DNA of 64,000 nt from Pararoseomonas sp. SCSIO 73927 (GCF_037040815.1 NZ_CP146233.1:43476-107475); one strand, 5' to 3'. Positions 7,486 through 16,398 are shown, counted from the stretch's first letter. The notes: generated by a model not told the origin, from the letters alone. Numbers and translations are program-made.

Positions 7486-10400
7486 TCACATGCGCGGGCC
7501 ACGTGGGCGCACTTCCTGCGCCTCTCTCCTACTCCCCGCGGCGGTCAGCTCAAACCGATCCGCCGCCACCCTTTGTAGTTGATCCAGTGCACTCCGCACC
7601 GCCGCAGTGACGGGCTGATGCCCCTGCTGCCGCGCCAGGTCGTTCCAGTCGCTACCCCGGTCGCCAGCTGGGAAGGATGGCAGAACGGCGACACCGCCCA
7701 CTGCCGCCGCAGCAGCCTCGGCCTTCTCCTTCCCCACGTTCGGCAGCGGCACCGCCCGCCTGGGCAGGTGGTGGTCATTGTCCCCGGCAATGATGATGGG
7801 TCGCGAAGAGTCGGCCGCCCGGTATACCCTCGCTACTACCGCCAAGTTCCCCGCGTTGAAGGCCACCGCAACCGGCAGGCCGGTAGCCTCGTGCAGCGTA
7901 GCCCCCGTGGCGTAGCCCTCAGCTATTAGCAGCGGCGCGCCCGGCTTCGGTCGTCCACCGATCAGCATGTGCCCGCCCTCAGTCCTGCCCCCTTTCAAGA
8001 ACAGCTTGGACCCGTCCACGTTCACCCGCTGCACCCCCCAAAGCCGCCCGTCCACTCCCTGCACCGGGACTAACAGCCGGCCACGCCGGTCCTGCCGCAG
8101 CCCGTGCGCCTTCACGCCTTTGGCCGCGAGGTAGGGGTGATCCTTGGCCGGCGTCGCCGCAGCCCATAGGCGATGCGCCATCCTCGCCGCCCGCTCGTGG
8201 GTGTCGTGCCGCTCGCGCGCCCGCTCCGCGGATCTGGCTGCAGCCTCAGCCGCGAACGCCGCCCGCTCGGACGGCACGGTCTGCGCTACCGGTCGCTCGG
8301 CCTTCCAGCGGATCTCGGTGCCGGTCTTATGGTTGCGGATGTAGCCCGCCGGCCAGTCGTCGAGGTGCCCGACGTAGGTTCCCGACTTCTGCCCCTTCCG
8401 GTCACCCTCCACAGGGACCCGGTGCATCTTCCCGTCCATCTCCGCCGGCCCGGCTACGCGCAGCCCGGCCCTGTGCAGGGCTACGGCGAAGTCCGCCGCG
8501 GCGTCGGCCTCGGTGAAGCGCGGCGCCGCTCGCCGCCCCGGAGCTGCGACAGCGCGCGGGGAGGATGGGGGGATAACCGGGGATGGCGTACGGATGGCCT
8601 GAGACGGCACCGCGAGGCTGGCGGGAGCCTGTGCCCCGTCGCGATTTTGGCGCAATCCCTGGACCGCCTGGGCGGACTTCGCACCCCTGTCCTGCCCCAT
8701 GCCCGCCAGGACGGCGCCGCGCTCGTCCAAAGCAAGCGCTAGGCGATCCGCGACTGCGGCCACGGCGCTCTCCTCGCGCCTGCGCTGCGCTGCTCGGCGC
8801 ACGCTCGGTCGTAGCGACCCGTCCTTCCCCGCCGCCGTGCGCCGCCAGTAGGCCGCCGCGTCCACCGGCTTCGCTTGGCGCTCGCCCGCGGGCTGGGGCG
8901 CCCGGTGCCGCTCAGCCGCTGCCCGGCTGCGCGCTTGGTTGTGCGCCGCCCGGTCACGTACCGCCCTTGCCTCGCCTTCGGCCGGACGGCGTTCCTCGCG
9001 CCCGCTGTCCTGCAGAAAGGTCCCGCCGGCCCGCCGCAGCCGGTCGGCCAGCTCGCGCACCGCCTGCCAGCGGGCATCGAGCGCCTGCCGCAGCCGCTCC
9101 ACCGCCTGACCCACCGCCCGGCCGTCGCGGCGGTCGCGGAACCGCGCCCCCAGCGTCGCCCGCGGCTCGCCCGCCGCCTCGCGCGCCTCGGCCCTCCGGA
9201 ACCCGGCCTGCATCGCGTGCGCCGACGTGCGGCCGACGTCGCGAGCGCGGTCCATGAAGTCGAGTGCCGACGCCTTCGCCGGCTGCTGGGCCAGGTTCCG
9301 CGCCACGTTCTCCCATACGTCCACCGCGGTGATGGGGCGGGCGTCCCCCAGCGCTCGGCGCACCATCACCTCGCGCCGCTCGGCGCCGTCCGAGGTAATG
9401 AGCCAAGCGGAATCCTTGTGCCGGCTCTCGGCCGTGTAGCCCTTGAAGCCCTGCACCCCCGCCGATCCCGCCGGCATGGCGTTGATGTGCTCGCTGCTGG
9501 TGATCCCCTGCGCCGCGTCGATGGTCAGCACGTCACCGGGCGCCAGCCGCGTGCGGCCGTTCTTCTTGTCGGCCAGGCTCTCCCACGACACCGCGCCGTC
9601 GCGACCGGCCGCCGTCCGCAGCACGATCCCGTCTGCGTTCACGTCGCGCACTTCGAGCACGCTGCCGTTGTTGCCGATGTTGCCCCGGCCGCCGTCAAGG
9701 AAGCGGGCGTTGAGGCGGTCGAACAGCCGCACCCGGTCACCCGGCGCCAGGGTGAGATTGTAGGCGGCGCCGGCCTGGTCGGTCGCGCGCACGCTGAACA
9801 CGTCGGCCCCCAGCTCGCCCATCGCCCGGCGTTCCTCGCGCAGCGCCAGGGCCACGGCGCGGGCGTCGGCGTTCGTCGGCGCCGTGACGCTGATGGAGAA
9901 GCCGGTATCCCCTGCGTTCGCCTCGCGCCGCTGCCGCCATAGCTCGGCCACCCGCCGCACGGCGTCGTCGTAGCCGCCCGGCACCGCCTCGGCCGTGCCG
10001 TCCGCCCGCTTCATGGCCAGCGCCTCGGCCGCCTTGCCGTCACGGAACAGCCCGGCGATCTCGCGCTCCCGCTCGGTGCGTTGCCGGCGCGTGGTTAGGA
10101 TCTCAGGCACCGCCTCCTTCCCCAGCGCCCGGCGCATGAGGTTCACCACCGGCCCGGCTTCAATGCCCTGGCATTGCTTGTCGTCGCCCACGGCGACGAT
10201 GCGGAACCCGTGCTGCGCGCGCAGCCGCAGCAACTCCAGCATCTGCCGGGCGCCCACCTGCCCCAGCTCGTCCACCACCACCACCGTCCGTGGCCCGATC
10301 GAGAGGCGACCGGCACGAACCCCATGCAAGAAGCCCGTGAGCGCCGCGACATCCCCTACCCCGGCCTCCTTCAGTGGCTCGGCCTGGCGCCAGGCGATGG

Positions 10401-12126
10401 CCACGCCCACCACGTGGTCGCCCTGCGCCTTCCAGGCATCCACCAGCGGGCGCAGCAGGGCGGTCTTGCCCGCCCCGGCCACGCCCACCGCCACGCCCAC
10501 GGCGCCGCCCGTGCCGAGGCGCACCATGGCCGCGTGCTGCGCCTTCCCGTGGTCGTCACCAAAGTCCAAGCCGCTGCGCTCCACCGCGGCAGCCAGGGCA
10601 GCGGGGGAAAGGGCGCGGCCGCGATCCGCAGCAGCGGCCTTGGCCAGCGCCACAGCCTTCTCCTCCTGAGCGACGTGCAGCGCCGTTGTCACCCGGACCT
10701 CGTCGCGCTCGCCCTCGCGACCCCACACCAGCCCCGTGAGCTGGCCATCCTGGCGCACCCCGCGCTCGCGCATGGCCCGCGTCAGGGCGTCCACATCCGC
10801 CCGGCCGCCCTCCGCCCCCGGCGTGATACCGGCCGCGATCAGGGCGCGGGCCGCCGCGGCGCGCAGGTCCGCCCCGTTGAGGACCGAAGCGCGGGAGAAC
10901 TCGGCTTCGAGGAAGGGCAACGCCGCTTCATAGGCACCTTCCAGGCGGGCCGCCCGGCTCTGCTCCCTTGGCGCCCCGGCGCCTTGGCGTCGTGGCACCA
11001 CGACGCCGCGGTGCTCCCAGCCGATGGCCGCGGCCTGGCCGCGCCAGGCGGCGAAGTCGCTGAGGTCGTCCTCCTTGTTCTTACGGGCCGCCTTCGTGCC
11101 GCCCTTGAGGAAGTCCACCTGCATGTCCGGTGTCATGGCGTCCCAATCGAGGCCGCGCTTGGCTGCCTCCGCCCGCGCCGCCTCGGTGCCGTCGCGGGTG
11201 CGCTTGCTGAATGCCTCGCACACCGCCTCCGGGATGGCCGGCAGCCGGGCCATGCCGGTGCGCTCCTCCAGCTCCACCGCCACCCCGACGCGCCGCAGGT
11301 TCGCGGCGATCTGCGCCTGGTAGAAGGCACCGAACTCGTGGATGCGCCCGTGGGCGGCCTTGAGGTCCAGGGCGCCCAGGTGACCGCCATCCGTCAGAAC
11401 CAGGTTGGGCACCGCGCAATGGGTGTGGAGCTGCGGATCGCCGGCCCCGGAGGGGTCACGGTCGGGCCGTAGGGTATGCAGCTCGGTCGTCACCTCGCCG
11501 GTTTTGGGGTCGGGCCGCTTCACCTCGGCGGTCGCCCGGGCCGTGAAGTGCTCGAAGCCAATCCAGGCGACGTGCCCGGCCTCGGTACCGCCCATACCGG
11601 CCTTGCCGCGGCGGACCTGGCCGATTTCGCGGGACACGTAGCGCAGCGAGGCGTCGACCGCGTCTCGGTGCGCCTGGAGGATGGTCGCCCGCTCGGCCTC
11701 GGTCGGAGCGAAGGCCCATGCCAGGCTCACGCTCTTGGGGGCGGAGAAGCACAGGTCGATGTAGCTGACGCTGCGCGTGGTTGCGGCCTCGTTCGTCACC
11801 AGCTCGCCCCCGTCCGCGCGCCGGCCGGCGAGGATCTGGCTCACCTGTTCGACGGTCGGGATGCCGTGCGGGTCGATCCCCAGCGCCGATGCCAGGCCGG
11901 GATGCATGTCCCGCCGCGGCTGCGGCCGGGTGCCACGGCGCGGCGCCTCCGGCCCCGGCTCGCCGTCCGGTCCCGGCCCAGCCCCCAGCTCGGCCGCCCG
12001 GTTCCGGGTGTAATAGTCGCCCATCGCCACGGCCTCGGGCGATAGCGTCTCCTCCATCAGGTGATCGGCCATCGCCCGTGCGCCGCCCGGAATGGCGATG
12101 GCTGCGCCCTTGCGAAAGGTCAGCAC
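7486..12126 (-). CDS. traA: MobF-family relaxase/helicase with C-terminal Toprim domain
   Basis: This 1546-residue protein nicks and unwinds plasmid DNA for conjugation. The TrwC-type relaxase domain (about 1-330) shows the catalytic Tyr pair (GDYYT, Y38-Y39) and the metal-binding histidines (DPQLHTHCAV, about 230-236). A RecD/TraI-like helicase follows, with Walker A GVAGAGKT near 548 and VVVVDELGQ near 600. Residues about 970-1250 are charged and low in complexity. The C-terminus (about 1300-1500) carries a primase-like/Toprim part with LLIAEGYATG and IIIAGDNDHH. Fusing a Toprim domain to a MobF relaxase suggests that it also primes the transferred strand. The GTG start gives the usual MLTF N-terminus. 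A 122-residue gene lies just upstream. Confidence 0.9.
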   Translation of the reverse strand: MLTFRKGAAIAIPGGARAMADHLMEETLSPEAVAMGDYYTRNRAAELGAGPGPDGEPGPEAPRRGTRPQPRRDMHPGLASALGIDPHGIPTVEQVSQILAGRRADGGELVTNEAATTRSVSYIDLCFSAPKSVSLAWAFAPTEAERATILQAHRDAVDASLRYVSREIGQVRRGKAGMGGTEAGHVAWIGFEHFTARATAEVKRPDPKTGEVTTELHTLRPDRDPSGAGDPQLHTHCAVPNLVLTDGGHLGALDLKAAHGRIHEFGAFYQAQIAANLRRVGVAVELEERTGMARLPAIPEAVCEAFSKRTRDGTEAARAEAAKRGLDWDAMTPDMQVDFLKGGTKAARKNKEDDLSDFAAWRGQAAAIGWEHRGVVVPRRQGAGAPREQSRAARLEGAYEAALPFLEAEFSRASVLNGADLRAAAARALIAAGITPGAEGGRADVDALTRAMRERGVRQDGQLTGLVWGREGERDEVRVTTALHVAQEEKAVALAKAAAADRGRALSPAALAAAVERSGLDFGDDHGKAQHAAMVRLGTGGAVGVAVGVAGAGKTALLRPLVDAWKAQGDHVVGVAIAWRQAEPLKEAGVGDVAALTGFLHGVRAGRLSIGPRTVVVVDELGQVGARQMLELLRLRAQHGFRIVAVGDDKQCQGIEAGPVVNLMRRALGKEAVPEILTTRRQRTEREREIAGLFRDGKAAEALAMKRADGTAEAVPGGYDDAVRRVAELWRQRREANAGDTGFSISVTAPTNADARAVALALREERRAMGELGADVFSVRATDQAGAAYNLTLAPGDRVRLFDRLNARFLDGGRGNIGNNGSVLEVRDVNADGIVLRTAAGRDGAVSWESLADKKNGRTRLAPGDVLTIDAAQGITSSEHINAMPAGSAGVQGFKGYTAESRHKDSAWLITSDGAERREVMVRRALGDARPITAVDVWENVARNLAQQPAKASALDFMDRARDVGRTSAHAMQAGFRRAEAREAAGEPRATLGARFRDRRDGRAVGQAVERLRQALDARWQAVRELADRLRRAGGTFLQDSGREERRPAEGEARAVRDRAAHNQARSRAAAERHRAPQPAGERQAKPVDAAAYWRRTAAGKDGSLRPSVRRAAQRRREESAVAAVADRLALALDERGAVLAGMGQDRGAKSAQAVQGLRQNRDGAQAPASLAVPSQAIRTPSPVIPPSSPRAVAAPGRRAAPRFTEADAAADFAVALHRAGLRVAGPAEMDGKMHRVPVEGDRKGQKSGTYVGHLDDWPAGYIRNHKTGTEIRWKAERPVAQTVPSERAAFAAEAAARSAERARERHDTHERAARMAHRLWAAATPAKDHPYLAAKGVKAHGLRQDRRGRLLVPVQGVDGRLWGVQRVNVDGSKLFLKGGRTEGGHMLIGGRPKPGAPLLIAEGYATGATLHEATGLPVAVAFNAGNLAVVARVYRAADSSRPIIIAGDNDHHLPRRAVPLPNVGKEKAEAAAAAVGGVAVLPSFPAGDRGSDWNDLARQQGHQPVTAAVRSALDQLQRVAADRFELTAAGSRREAQEVRPRGPRM

Positions 12127-12138
12127 CAGACGGACCTG

Positions 12139-12507
12139 CTACTGCTGTGACGCCGGCCCCGGGCGCTGGCCAGCAGGGGTTTCGTCATCGTCCACCGGCC
12201 TGCCGCTGGCAGCAGCCTCGATGCGGTGCAGGACCTCGGTCTGCTCATCCAGGCGCTGCACGATCTGCGTCAGCAGCCCCGGTAACGGGCTCTCGCCGGC
12301 CTCTTCGGTCGCCGCCTCCATGATCGCCTGCAGCATTTCGGTGTGGGTGCCCTGCGTCTCCACCATCATCCGCAGCCCCTGGGTCAGCGTTTCAACGGTG
12401 TCCCGGAGGCGGGCCAGCTCGGCGGCGATGGCGTCTGACAAAGCGGCATCCTCGGTAGCAGTGGTCGGGCGCCACCTAACCATCTCTAGCGGGGATGAGA
12501 CCAGCAC
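12139..12507 (-). CDS. Small coiled-coil protein upstream of the relaxase
   Basis: The product (122 residues from a GTG at 12507, or 114 from the ATG at 12483) is almost all helical. Heptad-like Leu/Met spacing (LARLRDTVETLTQGLRMMVE, LLTQIVQRLDEQTEVLHRIE) is followed by a Pro/Gly-rich tail. It ends 12 bases before the relaxase start, so the two form one operon. Small coiled-coil proteins in this place often act as relaxosome accessory factors, but no family is recognised. Confidence 0.6.
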   Translation of the reverse strand: MLVSSPLEMVRWRPTTATEDAALSDAIAAELARLRDTVETLTQGLRMMVETQGTHTEMLQAIMEAATEEAGESPLPGLLTQIVQRLDEQTEVLHRIEAAASGRPVDDDETPAGQRPGPASQQ

Positions 12508-12535
12508 CTTCTAGGGTGCAATGGTCTGTAGTGAC

Positions 12536-12690
12536 CTTCTCTACTCCCCTCCCCCCGTCTCTTGTGTCCTGTTTATCTCTTCCTTGTGCCTCTCCTGTCT
12601 CCTCAGCGGGTAACTCTGTCTGTTCCTGTCTGTCCTTGTCCCTTCGTTATGCCTTCGACGTCCCCTCTATGTGTCTTAAACGTCTCTTAG
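12536..12690. other. Pyrimidine-rich intergenic tract, candidate oriT
   Basis: Between divergent transfer operons the + strand is strongly pyrimidine-rich; 12541-12600 has only 9 purines in 60 bases. CTGTCTGT is repeated directly at 12616-12623 and 12626-12633, and the palindrome ATACGTAT lies just beyond at 12711-12718. Strand-asymmetric, repeat-bearing DNA beside the relaxase gene is where an origin of transfer is expected. Confidence 0.4.
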
Positions 12691-12703
12691 TGGTGTCGAA
12701 CCG

Positions 12704-13282
12704 GTGCCTTATACGTATCTAATTGGGAACGCGGGGTTGCACCTATGGGCTCCCTTGGGCCAGGATTCCGAGCAGTTGCAACTACGGATGATCGGCTTGG
12801 CGGACCCTTCCACCCCACCCGCGACCAAGATGGCGCAGGAGGCATTCGGCCAGCTTTCGGGCCGCTCTCCCCTGCTCGGCTGGATGCGCCAACACCATGC
12901 CCTGATCACCGAGCGGATGAACACGGTTCGGCCGAGTTGGGACAGCATTGCCCGCACCCTGGCCGACCTGGGCATCCGTGATGCCAACGGCGAGCCGCCA
13001 AAAACGGAAGCGGTGCGGCGGGCCTACCATCGCGTCACAGGCGCCCTGAACGCTAAGGGACAGCGACGGCGACGGTCCAAGGCGGAAATGGCCGTGGCGA
13101 AGGCTGGAGCTTCCCGCACGCCCGCAACCGCTCCCACAGCCGCCCCAACGCCTCCTCCACCCGTCGCGCCTCCTGCCCTCGCAGCGGCACCTTCCCCACC
13201 AGTTCGCCCGGCCTTTGATCCGACCGAAGGCGCCTTCGATCCGAAGCCGCCCCCGCGGTTCAAGCCAGCGTCCCTGAAATGA
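12704..13282 (+). CDS. Putative DNA-binding accessory protein of the transfer region
   Basis: The protein is 192 residues from a GTG at 12704, or 164 from an ATG at 12788; neither has a clear ribosome site. The core (about 60-120) contains WDSIARTLADLGIRDANGEP followed by VRRAYHRV. This is a helix pair resembling the small DNA-binding domain found in plasmid mobilisation proteins. A Pro/Ala-rich tail follows. It heads a coupled run of four genes (overlap ATGA with the next), divergent from the relaxase. A relaxosome or coupling role is plausible but unproven. Confidence 0.55.
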   Translation: MPYTYLIGNAGLHLWAPLGQDSEQLQLRMIGLADPSTPPATKMAQEAFGQLSGRSPLLGWMRQHHALITERMNTVRPSWDSIARTLADLGIRDANGEPPKTEAVRRAYHRVTGALNAKGQRRRRSKAEMAVAKAGASRTPATAPTAAPTPPPPVAPPALAAAPSPPVRPAFDPTEGAFDPKPPPRFKPASLK

Positions 13283-14214
13283 CCAGAGTACCAGCCATGA
13301 AGAACACCCCGTCCGTAGCGCCCCAGCCCGACCCCTCCCCCACGCCTAGCCCTCGTCTATTCGGCCGGGCCCGCTCGATTGAGGGCGAGCGGGAGATCCC
13401 GGTCGGACCGGCGGCCCGTCCTCGCGACGGCGCCGCTGCAGCCCTGCCCACTGTGCCGGCCGTAGACCTCGGGGACGGTCCCAAGGCGCTGTTCGTCATG
13501 GGGCCGGGCCGCAGCGGTAAGACCACGCTGCTGCGCTACATCCTGGAGGAGGCCCGCTCCGGGCAGCCGGCCCCGATAGCCGCGGCGCTCGATCCGCAGA
13601 ACCGGTCGCTGGCCACCTTCGTCAACGACGTGGCGCAGCCCGATACAAACGATCCCACCGGTGTCGCCCGCTGGGCAGAAGAATTGCTCGGCTTCGTCAT
13701 GACCGAGAAGCAGAGCGCCCTGCTCGACATGGGCGGCGGCGATCTGAGCATGGGCAAGCTGCTGGAGGACGTGCCTGACCTGGCCGGCAGCCTGGAAGAG
13801 GCCGGCGTGCATCCAGTCGCGATCTACACCCTATCCCCACGCGTCGATGATCTGAGCGTGCTGGCCGGCTACGAGGCGCAGGGCTTTCAGCCCAAGGCCA
13901 CGGCGCTGATCCTCAACGCCGGCCTGGCCGACCCCACCATGCCGCGGGAGGACGCCTTCGCCCGCGTGCTACGGCACAGCGCTTTCCGGGCCGCCGTGGA
14001 GCGCGGGGCGGTGCCGATCTGGATGCCGCGGCTGGATGCGGGCGTTGCAGCCGAGATCGAAGGCAAGCGGCTCCGCTTCGGCCAAGCGCGCGACGGCCAG
14101 ACCCCGGCCGACCAGCCCGGCGCCATTCTCGGCCCGTTCGACCGCTCTCGCGTCCGCAAGTGGATGGCGGACATGGCCGCGTCCCTAGTGCCGATCCGGT
14201 CCTGGATTCCGTGA
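13279..14214 (+). CDS. P-loop ATPase of the transfer/maintenance operon
   Basis: The protein of 311 residues has a disordered N-terminus (about 1-60), then a nucleotide-binding core starting with Walker A GPGRSGKTTLL near residue 75. A Walker B-like SALLDMGGGDL lies near 145-155. No other domain is recognised. The start overlaps the previous stop (ATGA); a second ATG at 13297 is possible. The next gene begins within its stop codon (GTGA). ATPases of this type in plasmid transfer regions resemble ParA/TraL-like proteins. The substrate is unknown. Confidence 0.6.
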   Translation: MTRVPAMKNTPSVAPQPDPSPTPSPRLFGRARSIEGEREIPVGPAARPRDGAAAALPTVPAVDLGDGPKALFVMGPGRSGKTTLLRYILEEARSGQPAPIAAALDPQNRSLATFVNDVAQPDTNDPTGVARWAEELLGFVMTEKQSALLDMGGGDLSMGKLLEDVPDLAGSLEEAGVHPVAIYTLSPRVDDLSVLAGYEAQGFQPKATALILNAGLADPTMPREDAFARVLRHSAFRAAVERGAVPIWMPRLDAGVAAEIEGKRLRFGQARDGQTPADQPGAILGPFDRSRVRKWMADMAASLVPIRSWIP

Positions 14215-14810
14215 GCACGACGACTGCGGCGGCGCCCTCGGACCCGCGCGCAGCGATCGGCCGCGCGCGGGCCGATCTGCGCCTCGCGGCCTCGAAGGCG
14301 CAACTGGAGGGCGACCCGCTCGGTCCGGTTCTCGAGGCCTTCGGGGCCAGCCTCGGCGCCATGGGCGAAGTGCTGGACCACGTAGAGTCTAGCCGGCAGC
14401 CGCTGGACGCTTCAGCGCAGGCCGAGATGACGCGCCAGCTCGTGAAGGCATGCCGGGCCGACTTCGTGCGCCAAGCCGGCGCGCAGTCCCGGCGTTTGGC
14501 CGTGCTGTCGGGCGCCGGGGCGGCGGTGCTGCTGCTGGGCGCGCTGGGCGGCGGCTATCTGTGGGGAAGATCGACGGAGGCGGCGGAAGTGCGCGAGGCC
14601 ACGGGCATTATCCGCGCCGCGCTGTCGGACGGCTCGGCCTCGGCTCGGGCATGGGCCGACGCCATCCGCCGCAATGACCTTGTAGGCCTCCTGTCGCGCT
14701 GCGAGGGGCGGGCGGTTTGGGCCGATGCCGCTGGCCGGCGGGCCTGCGCCGTGCCGCTGTGGCTGGATGAGGCTCCACCGCCGGCGGCGCCGGCGGGGTC
14801 ACGCTCGTAG
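14211..14810 (+). CDS. Single-pass membrane protein in the ATPase operon
   Basis: A GTG at 14211 overlapping the previous stop gives 199 residues. An amphipathic helical region (about 10-100) is followed by one strong membrane helix (LAVLSGAGAAVLLLGALGGGYLWG, here described by position, about 102-125). A further helical domain with two Cys ends in a Pro/Ala tail. The topology is probably N-in. It is coupled on both sides and may anchor the ATPase at the membrane. The family is not recognised with confidence. Confidence 0.6.
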   Translation: MSTTTAAAPSDPRAAIGRARADLRLAASKAQLEGDPLGPVLEAFGASLGAMGEVLDHVESSRQPLDASAQAEMTRQLVKACRADFVRQAGAQSRRLAVLSGAGAAVLLLGALGGGYLWGRSTEAAEVREATGIIRAALSDGSASARAWADAIRRNDLVGLLSRCEGRAVWADAAGRRACAVPLWLDEAPPPAAPAGSRS

Positions 14811-15109
14811 TGGCGGCGCCTTTCCCACGGGCGATCCGCGGGGTGGGCTCTGCACTCCGCGCCGCTGCCTGGCTGCTGCTCGCCCCGCTGCTCTACCTGG
14901 TGCGGGGACCAGCGAGGGTCTTGCTGGCCGTGATGGGCTTCCTGGGCATCGTATGCGCCTTCGCGGGCCTCCTCGGCATCCGCTCCGCACTCGACGCGGG
15001 GCAACCGCTCTGGGAGGCGCTTGGCATGATTTGGGGTGGTGGGGCTGTTGGGATGCTCTGCCTTGGGCTGCGCGCGCGCATTTCCCGCATGTGGAATGAC
15101 TATGACTGA
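14810..15109 (+). CDS. Small multi-pass membrane protein
   Basis: The 99-residue protein starts with GTG in the last base of the previous stop codon. It has two or three hydrophobic helices (about 18-37, 38-58 and 69-87) and ends in a basic cytosolic tail (RARISRMWNDYD). It closes the four-gene operon starting at 12704. Function is unknown; small membrane partners are common in conjugation operons. Confidence 0.6.
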   Translation: MAAPFPRAIRGVGSALRAAAWLLLAPLLYLVRGPARVLLAVMGFLGIVCAFAGLLGIRSALDAGQPLWEALGMIWGGGAVGMLCLGLRARISRMWNDYD

Positions 15110-15117
15110 CAAGCGCC

Positions 15118-15156
15118 AAGCTGTCTTGCGTATTACTGCTTTACGCAAGACGGCTT
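15118..15156. terminator. Inverted repeat between convergent operons
   Basis: A 15-bp stem with one mismatch (core GTCTTGCGTA/TACGCAAGAC, 9-base loop) lies between the + strand operon ending at 15109 and the - strand operon ending at 15164. It can serve as a bidirectional terminator. Confidence 0.6.
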
Positions 15157-15163
15157 TGCGGTT

Positions 15164-15466
15164 CTAACCCCGCCCACGGCGCCTGGGCTGGGGCCGTTCC
15201 TCTAAGTCATGGCTGGATACCTGCACGCCATGCTTGGCCAGGGCTTCCGCGATCACGCGCCGCTGCGTCGTGCCCTTTTCGATTGCGAAGCGGGCCAGGG
15301 CTTCCAAGGTACCTTCCGTCATCCGGACAGACAGGACAGCCGGCTTGTCGTCGCCCTGGCGTTGGGCAATGGCCGGCGGCTGCTGCGGTGCGGCCTCGCC
15401 GGCTGCCCGTAGCATCTCGTCAGGGGAAATGGGCGGCGCTGGCCTGGTGCTCTTGAGGCCCTTCAA
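15164..15466 (-). CDS. Ribbon-helix-helix partner of ParA
   Basis: A TTG at 15466 overlaps the parA stop codon and is preceded by AGGAG eight bases upstream, giving 100 residues. The longer frame to 15583 would overlap parA by 120 bases in Lys/Asp/Arg repeats and is less likely. The core (about 45-80) reads AVLSVRMTEGTLEALARFA then TTQRRVIAEALAKHG, a typical RHH strand-helix-helix. It ends in a basic tail. It is the expected DNA-binding adaptor for the ParA gene just upstream. Confidence 0.7.
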   Translation of the reverse strand: MKGLKSTRPAPPISPDEMLRAAGEAAPQQPPAIAQRQGDDKPAVLSVRMTEGTLEALARFAIEKGTTQRRVIAEALAKHGVQVSSHDLEERPQPRRRGRG

Positions 15467-16194
15467 CGGTGCGGCTCCTGTGTCTTTACGGCTTTCGTCT
15501 TTACGTCTTTCGTCTTTACGCCATGTAACTTGGCGCTCGGCGTCTTTTTCTTTCCAGTCGCTGAGGGATTGCCCGGCAGCCACCCCAGCTCCCGCAGCTC
15601 GTCGACCAGGGCTGCCGCCTCTGCTCCCGCCTTCCCAGCTGGCATCCGCCCTGAGAAGCCCATTTCCCCATAGGCCACTAGGTCAGACAGGGAGGCGGCT
15701 AGTTTTGGCAGGGTCGCTGCCTCGGCCGCAGCGTGTTTGGAGAGTGCCGTCGAGGACCGCACGCGGTTGAGAACAACACGGGCAGGTATCTCGCGGCGGG
15801 CTGCCGATGCAACGCCGGCCACCAGCTCAACGGTGCGGGCGGCCTCGGTCACGTCGCCCTCCCCCGGCACCATGGGGATCAGCACCCCGTCTGCCGCCGT
15901 CATGGCAACGGTCGCGGCACGGTTGCCGAAGCCAGCTGTGTCCACCACTACCACCTCAGCCTCCTGGGCCATCCGATGGATCAAATGGGCCAGCTTCGCC
16001 TCGTCCGGTTCGTGGTGGCAGACAAAGGCGGCTCCCTCGTAGAGCCTGGATGCCCATCGGGACAGGCCGGCAGTCGGGTCGGCATCGAGCACGGCAACGC
16101 TCACCCCCCGCGCCGCGAGGGTGCCCGCGATGATCTGGGACAGCGTTGTCTTGCCTGGCCCACCCTTTGAGCTGGCAACAGTGATGATCGACAT
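15463..16194 (-). CDS. parA: ParA-family partition ATPase
   Basis: The 243-residue protein has the deviant Walker A motif SKGGPGKTT (residues 9-17), VLDADPTAGLSRW (about 35-47) and a Walker B-like VVVVDTAGFG (about 80-90). It lacks an HTH domain, so it belongs with the small type Ib ParA/VirC1-like proteins that move plasmid copies. The C-terminal 30 residues are a Lys/Thr-rich tail with repeated VKT units, encoded by short direct repeats at about 15482-15525. The RHH partner follows and overlaps. Inverted repeats upstream probably form its operator or centromere. Confidence 0.88.
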   Translation of the reverse strand: MSIITVASSKGGPGKTTLSQIIAGTLAARGVSVAVLDADPTAGLSRWASRLYEGAAFVCHHEPDEAKLAHLIHRMAQEAEVVVVDTAGFGNRAATVAMTAADGVLIPMVPGEGDVTEAARTVELVAGVASAARREIPARVVLNRVRSSTALSKHAAAEAATLPKLAASLSDLVAYGEMGFSGRMPAGKAGAEAAALVDELRELGWLPGNPSATGKKKTPSAKLHGVKTKDVKTKAVKTQEPHR

Positions 16195-16210
16195 GGTGGC
16201 TCCAACCGCA

Positions 16211-16287
16211 TGACGCCGTGCGTCAAGTTAGCAAGCGTCAATACGGCTTGACTACAACGTACGTCGCCATGCGTAAAGCGTATTACG
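16211..16287. promoter_or_regulatory. Cluster of inverted repeats upstream of parA
   Basis: Perfect repeats lie close together: TGACGC/GCGTCA at 16211-16225, GTCAAG/CTTGAC at 16222-16252, the palindrome ACGTACGT at 16257-16264, and CGTAA/TTACG at 16272-16287. They sit immediately upstream of parA and probably form a partition site or operator. Confidence 0.5.
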
Positions 16288-16341
16288 TCTGTACACTTGG
16301 CGCTGGACACCTCAGTAGGGCCTTCCCCATCCGAGGGCATC

Positions 16342-16373
16342 GTGGTTGTTTAGTTTTTTAATTTATCAACCAC
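16342..16373. promoter_or_regulatory. Inverted repeat around a T/A-rich loop
   Basis: GTGGTTG (16342-16348) and CAACCAC (16367-16373) flank an 18-base T/A-rich segment just before the small RHH gene. It is a good candidate for an autoregulatory operator. Confidence 0.45.
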
Positions 16374-16398
16374 CATGAATGTTCTCCAGGATCCCAGT

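Noticed and set aside
15467..15583. Longer start for the RHH partner of ParA
   Set aside because: It would overlap parA by 120 bases and add a low-complexity segment, while a TTG with AGGAG at the right distance lies in the parA stop codon.
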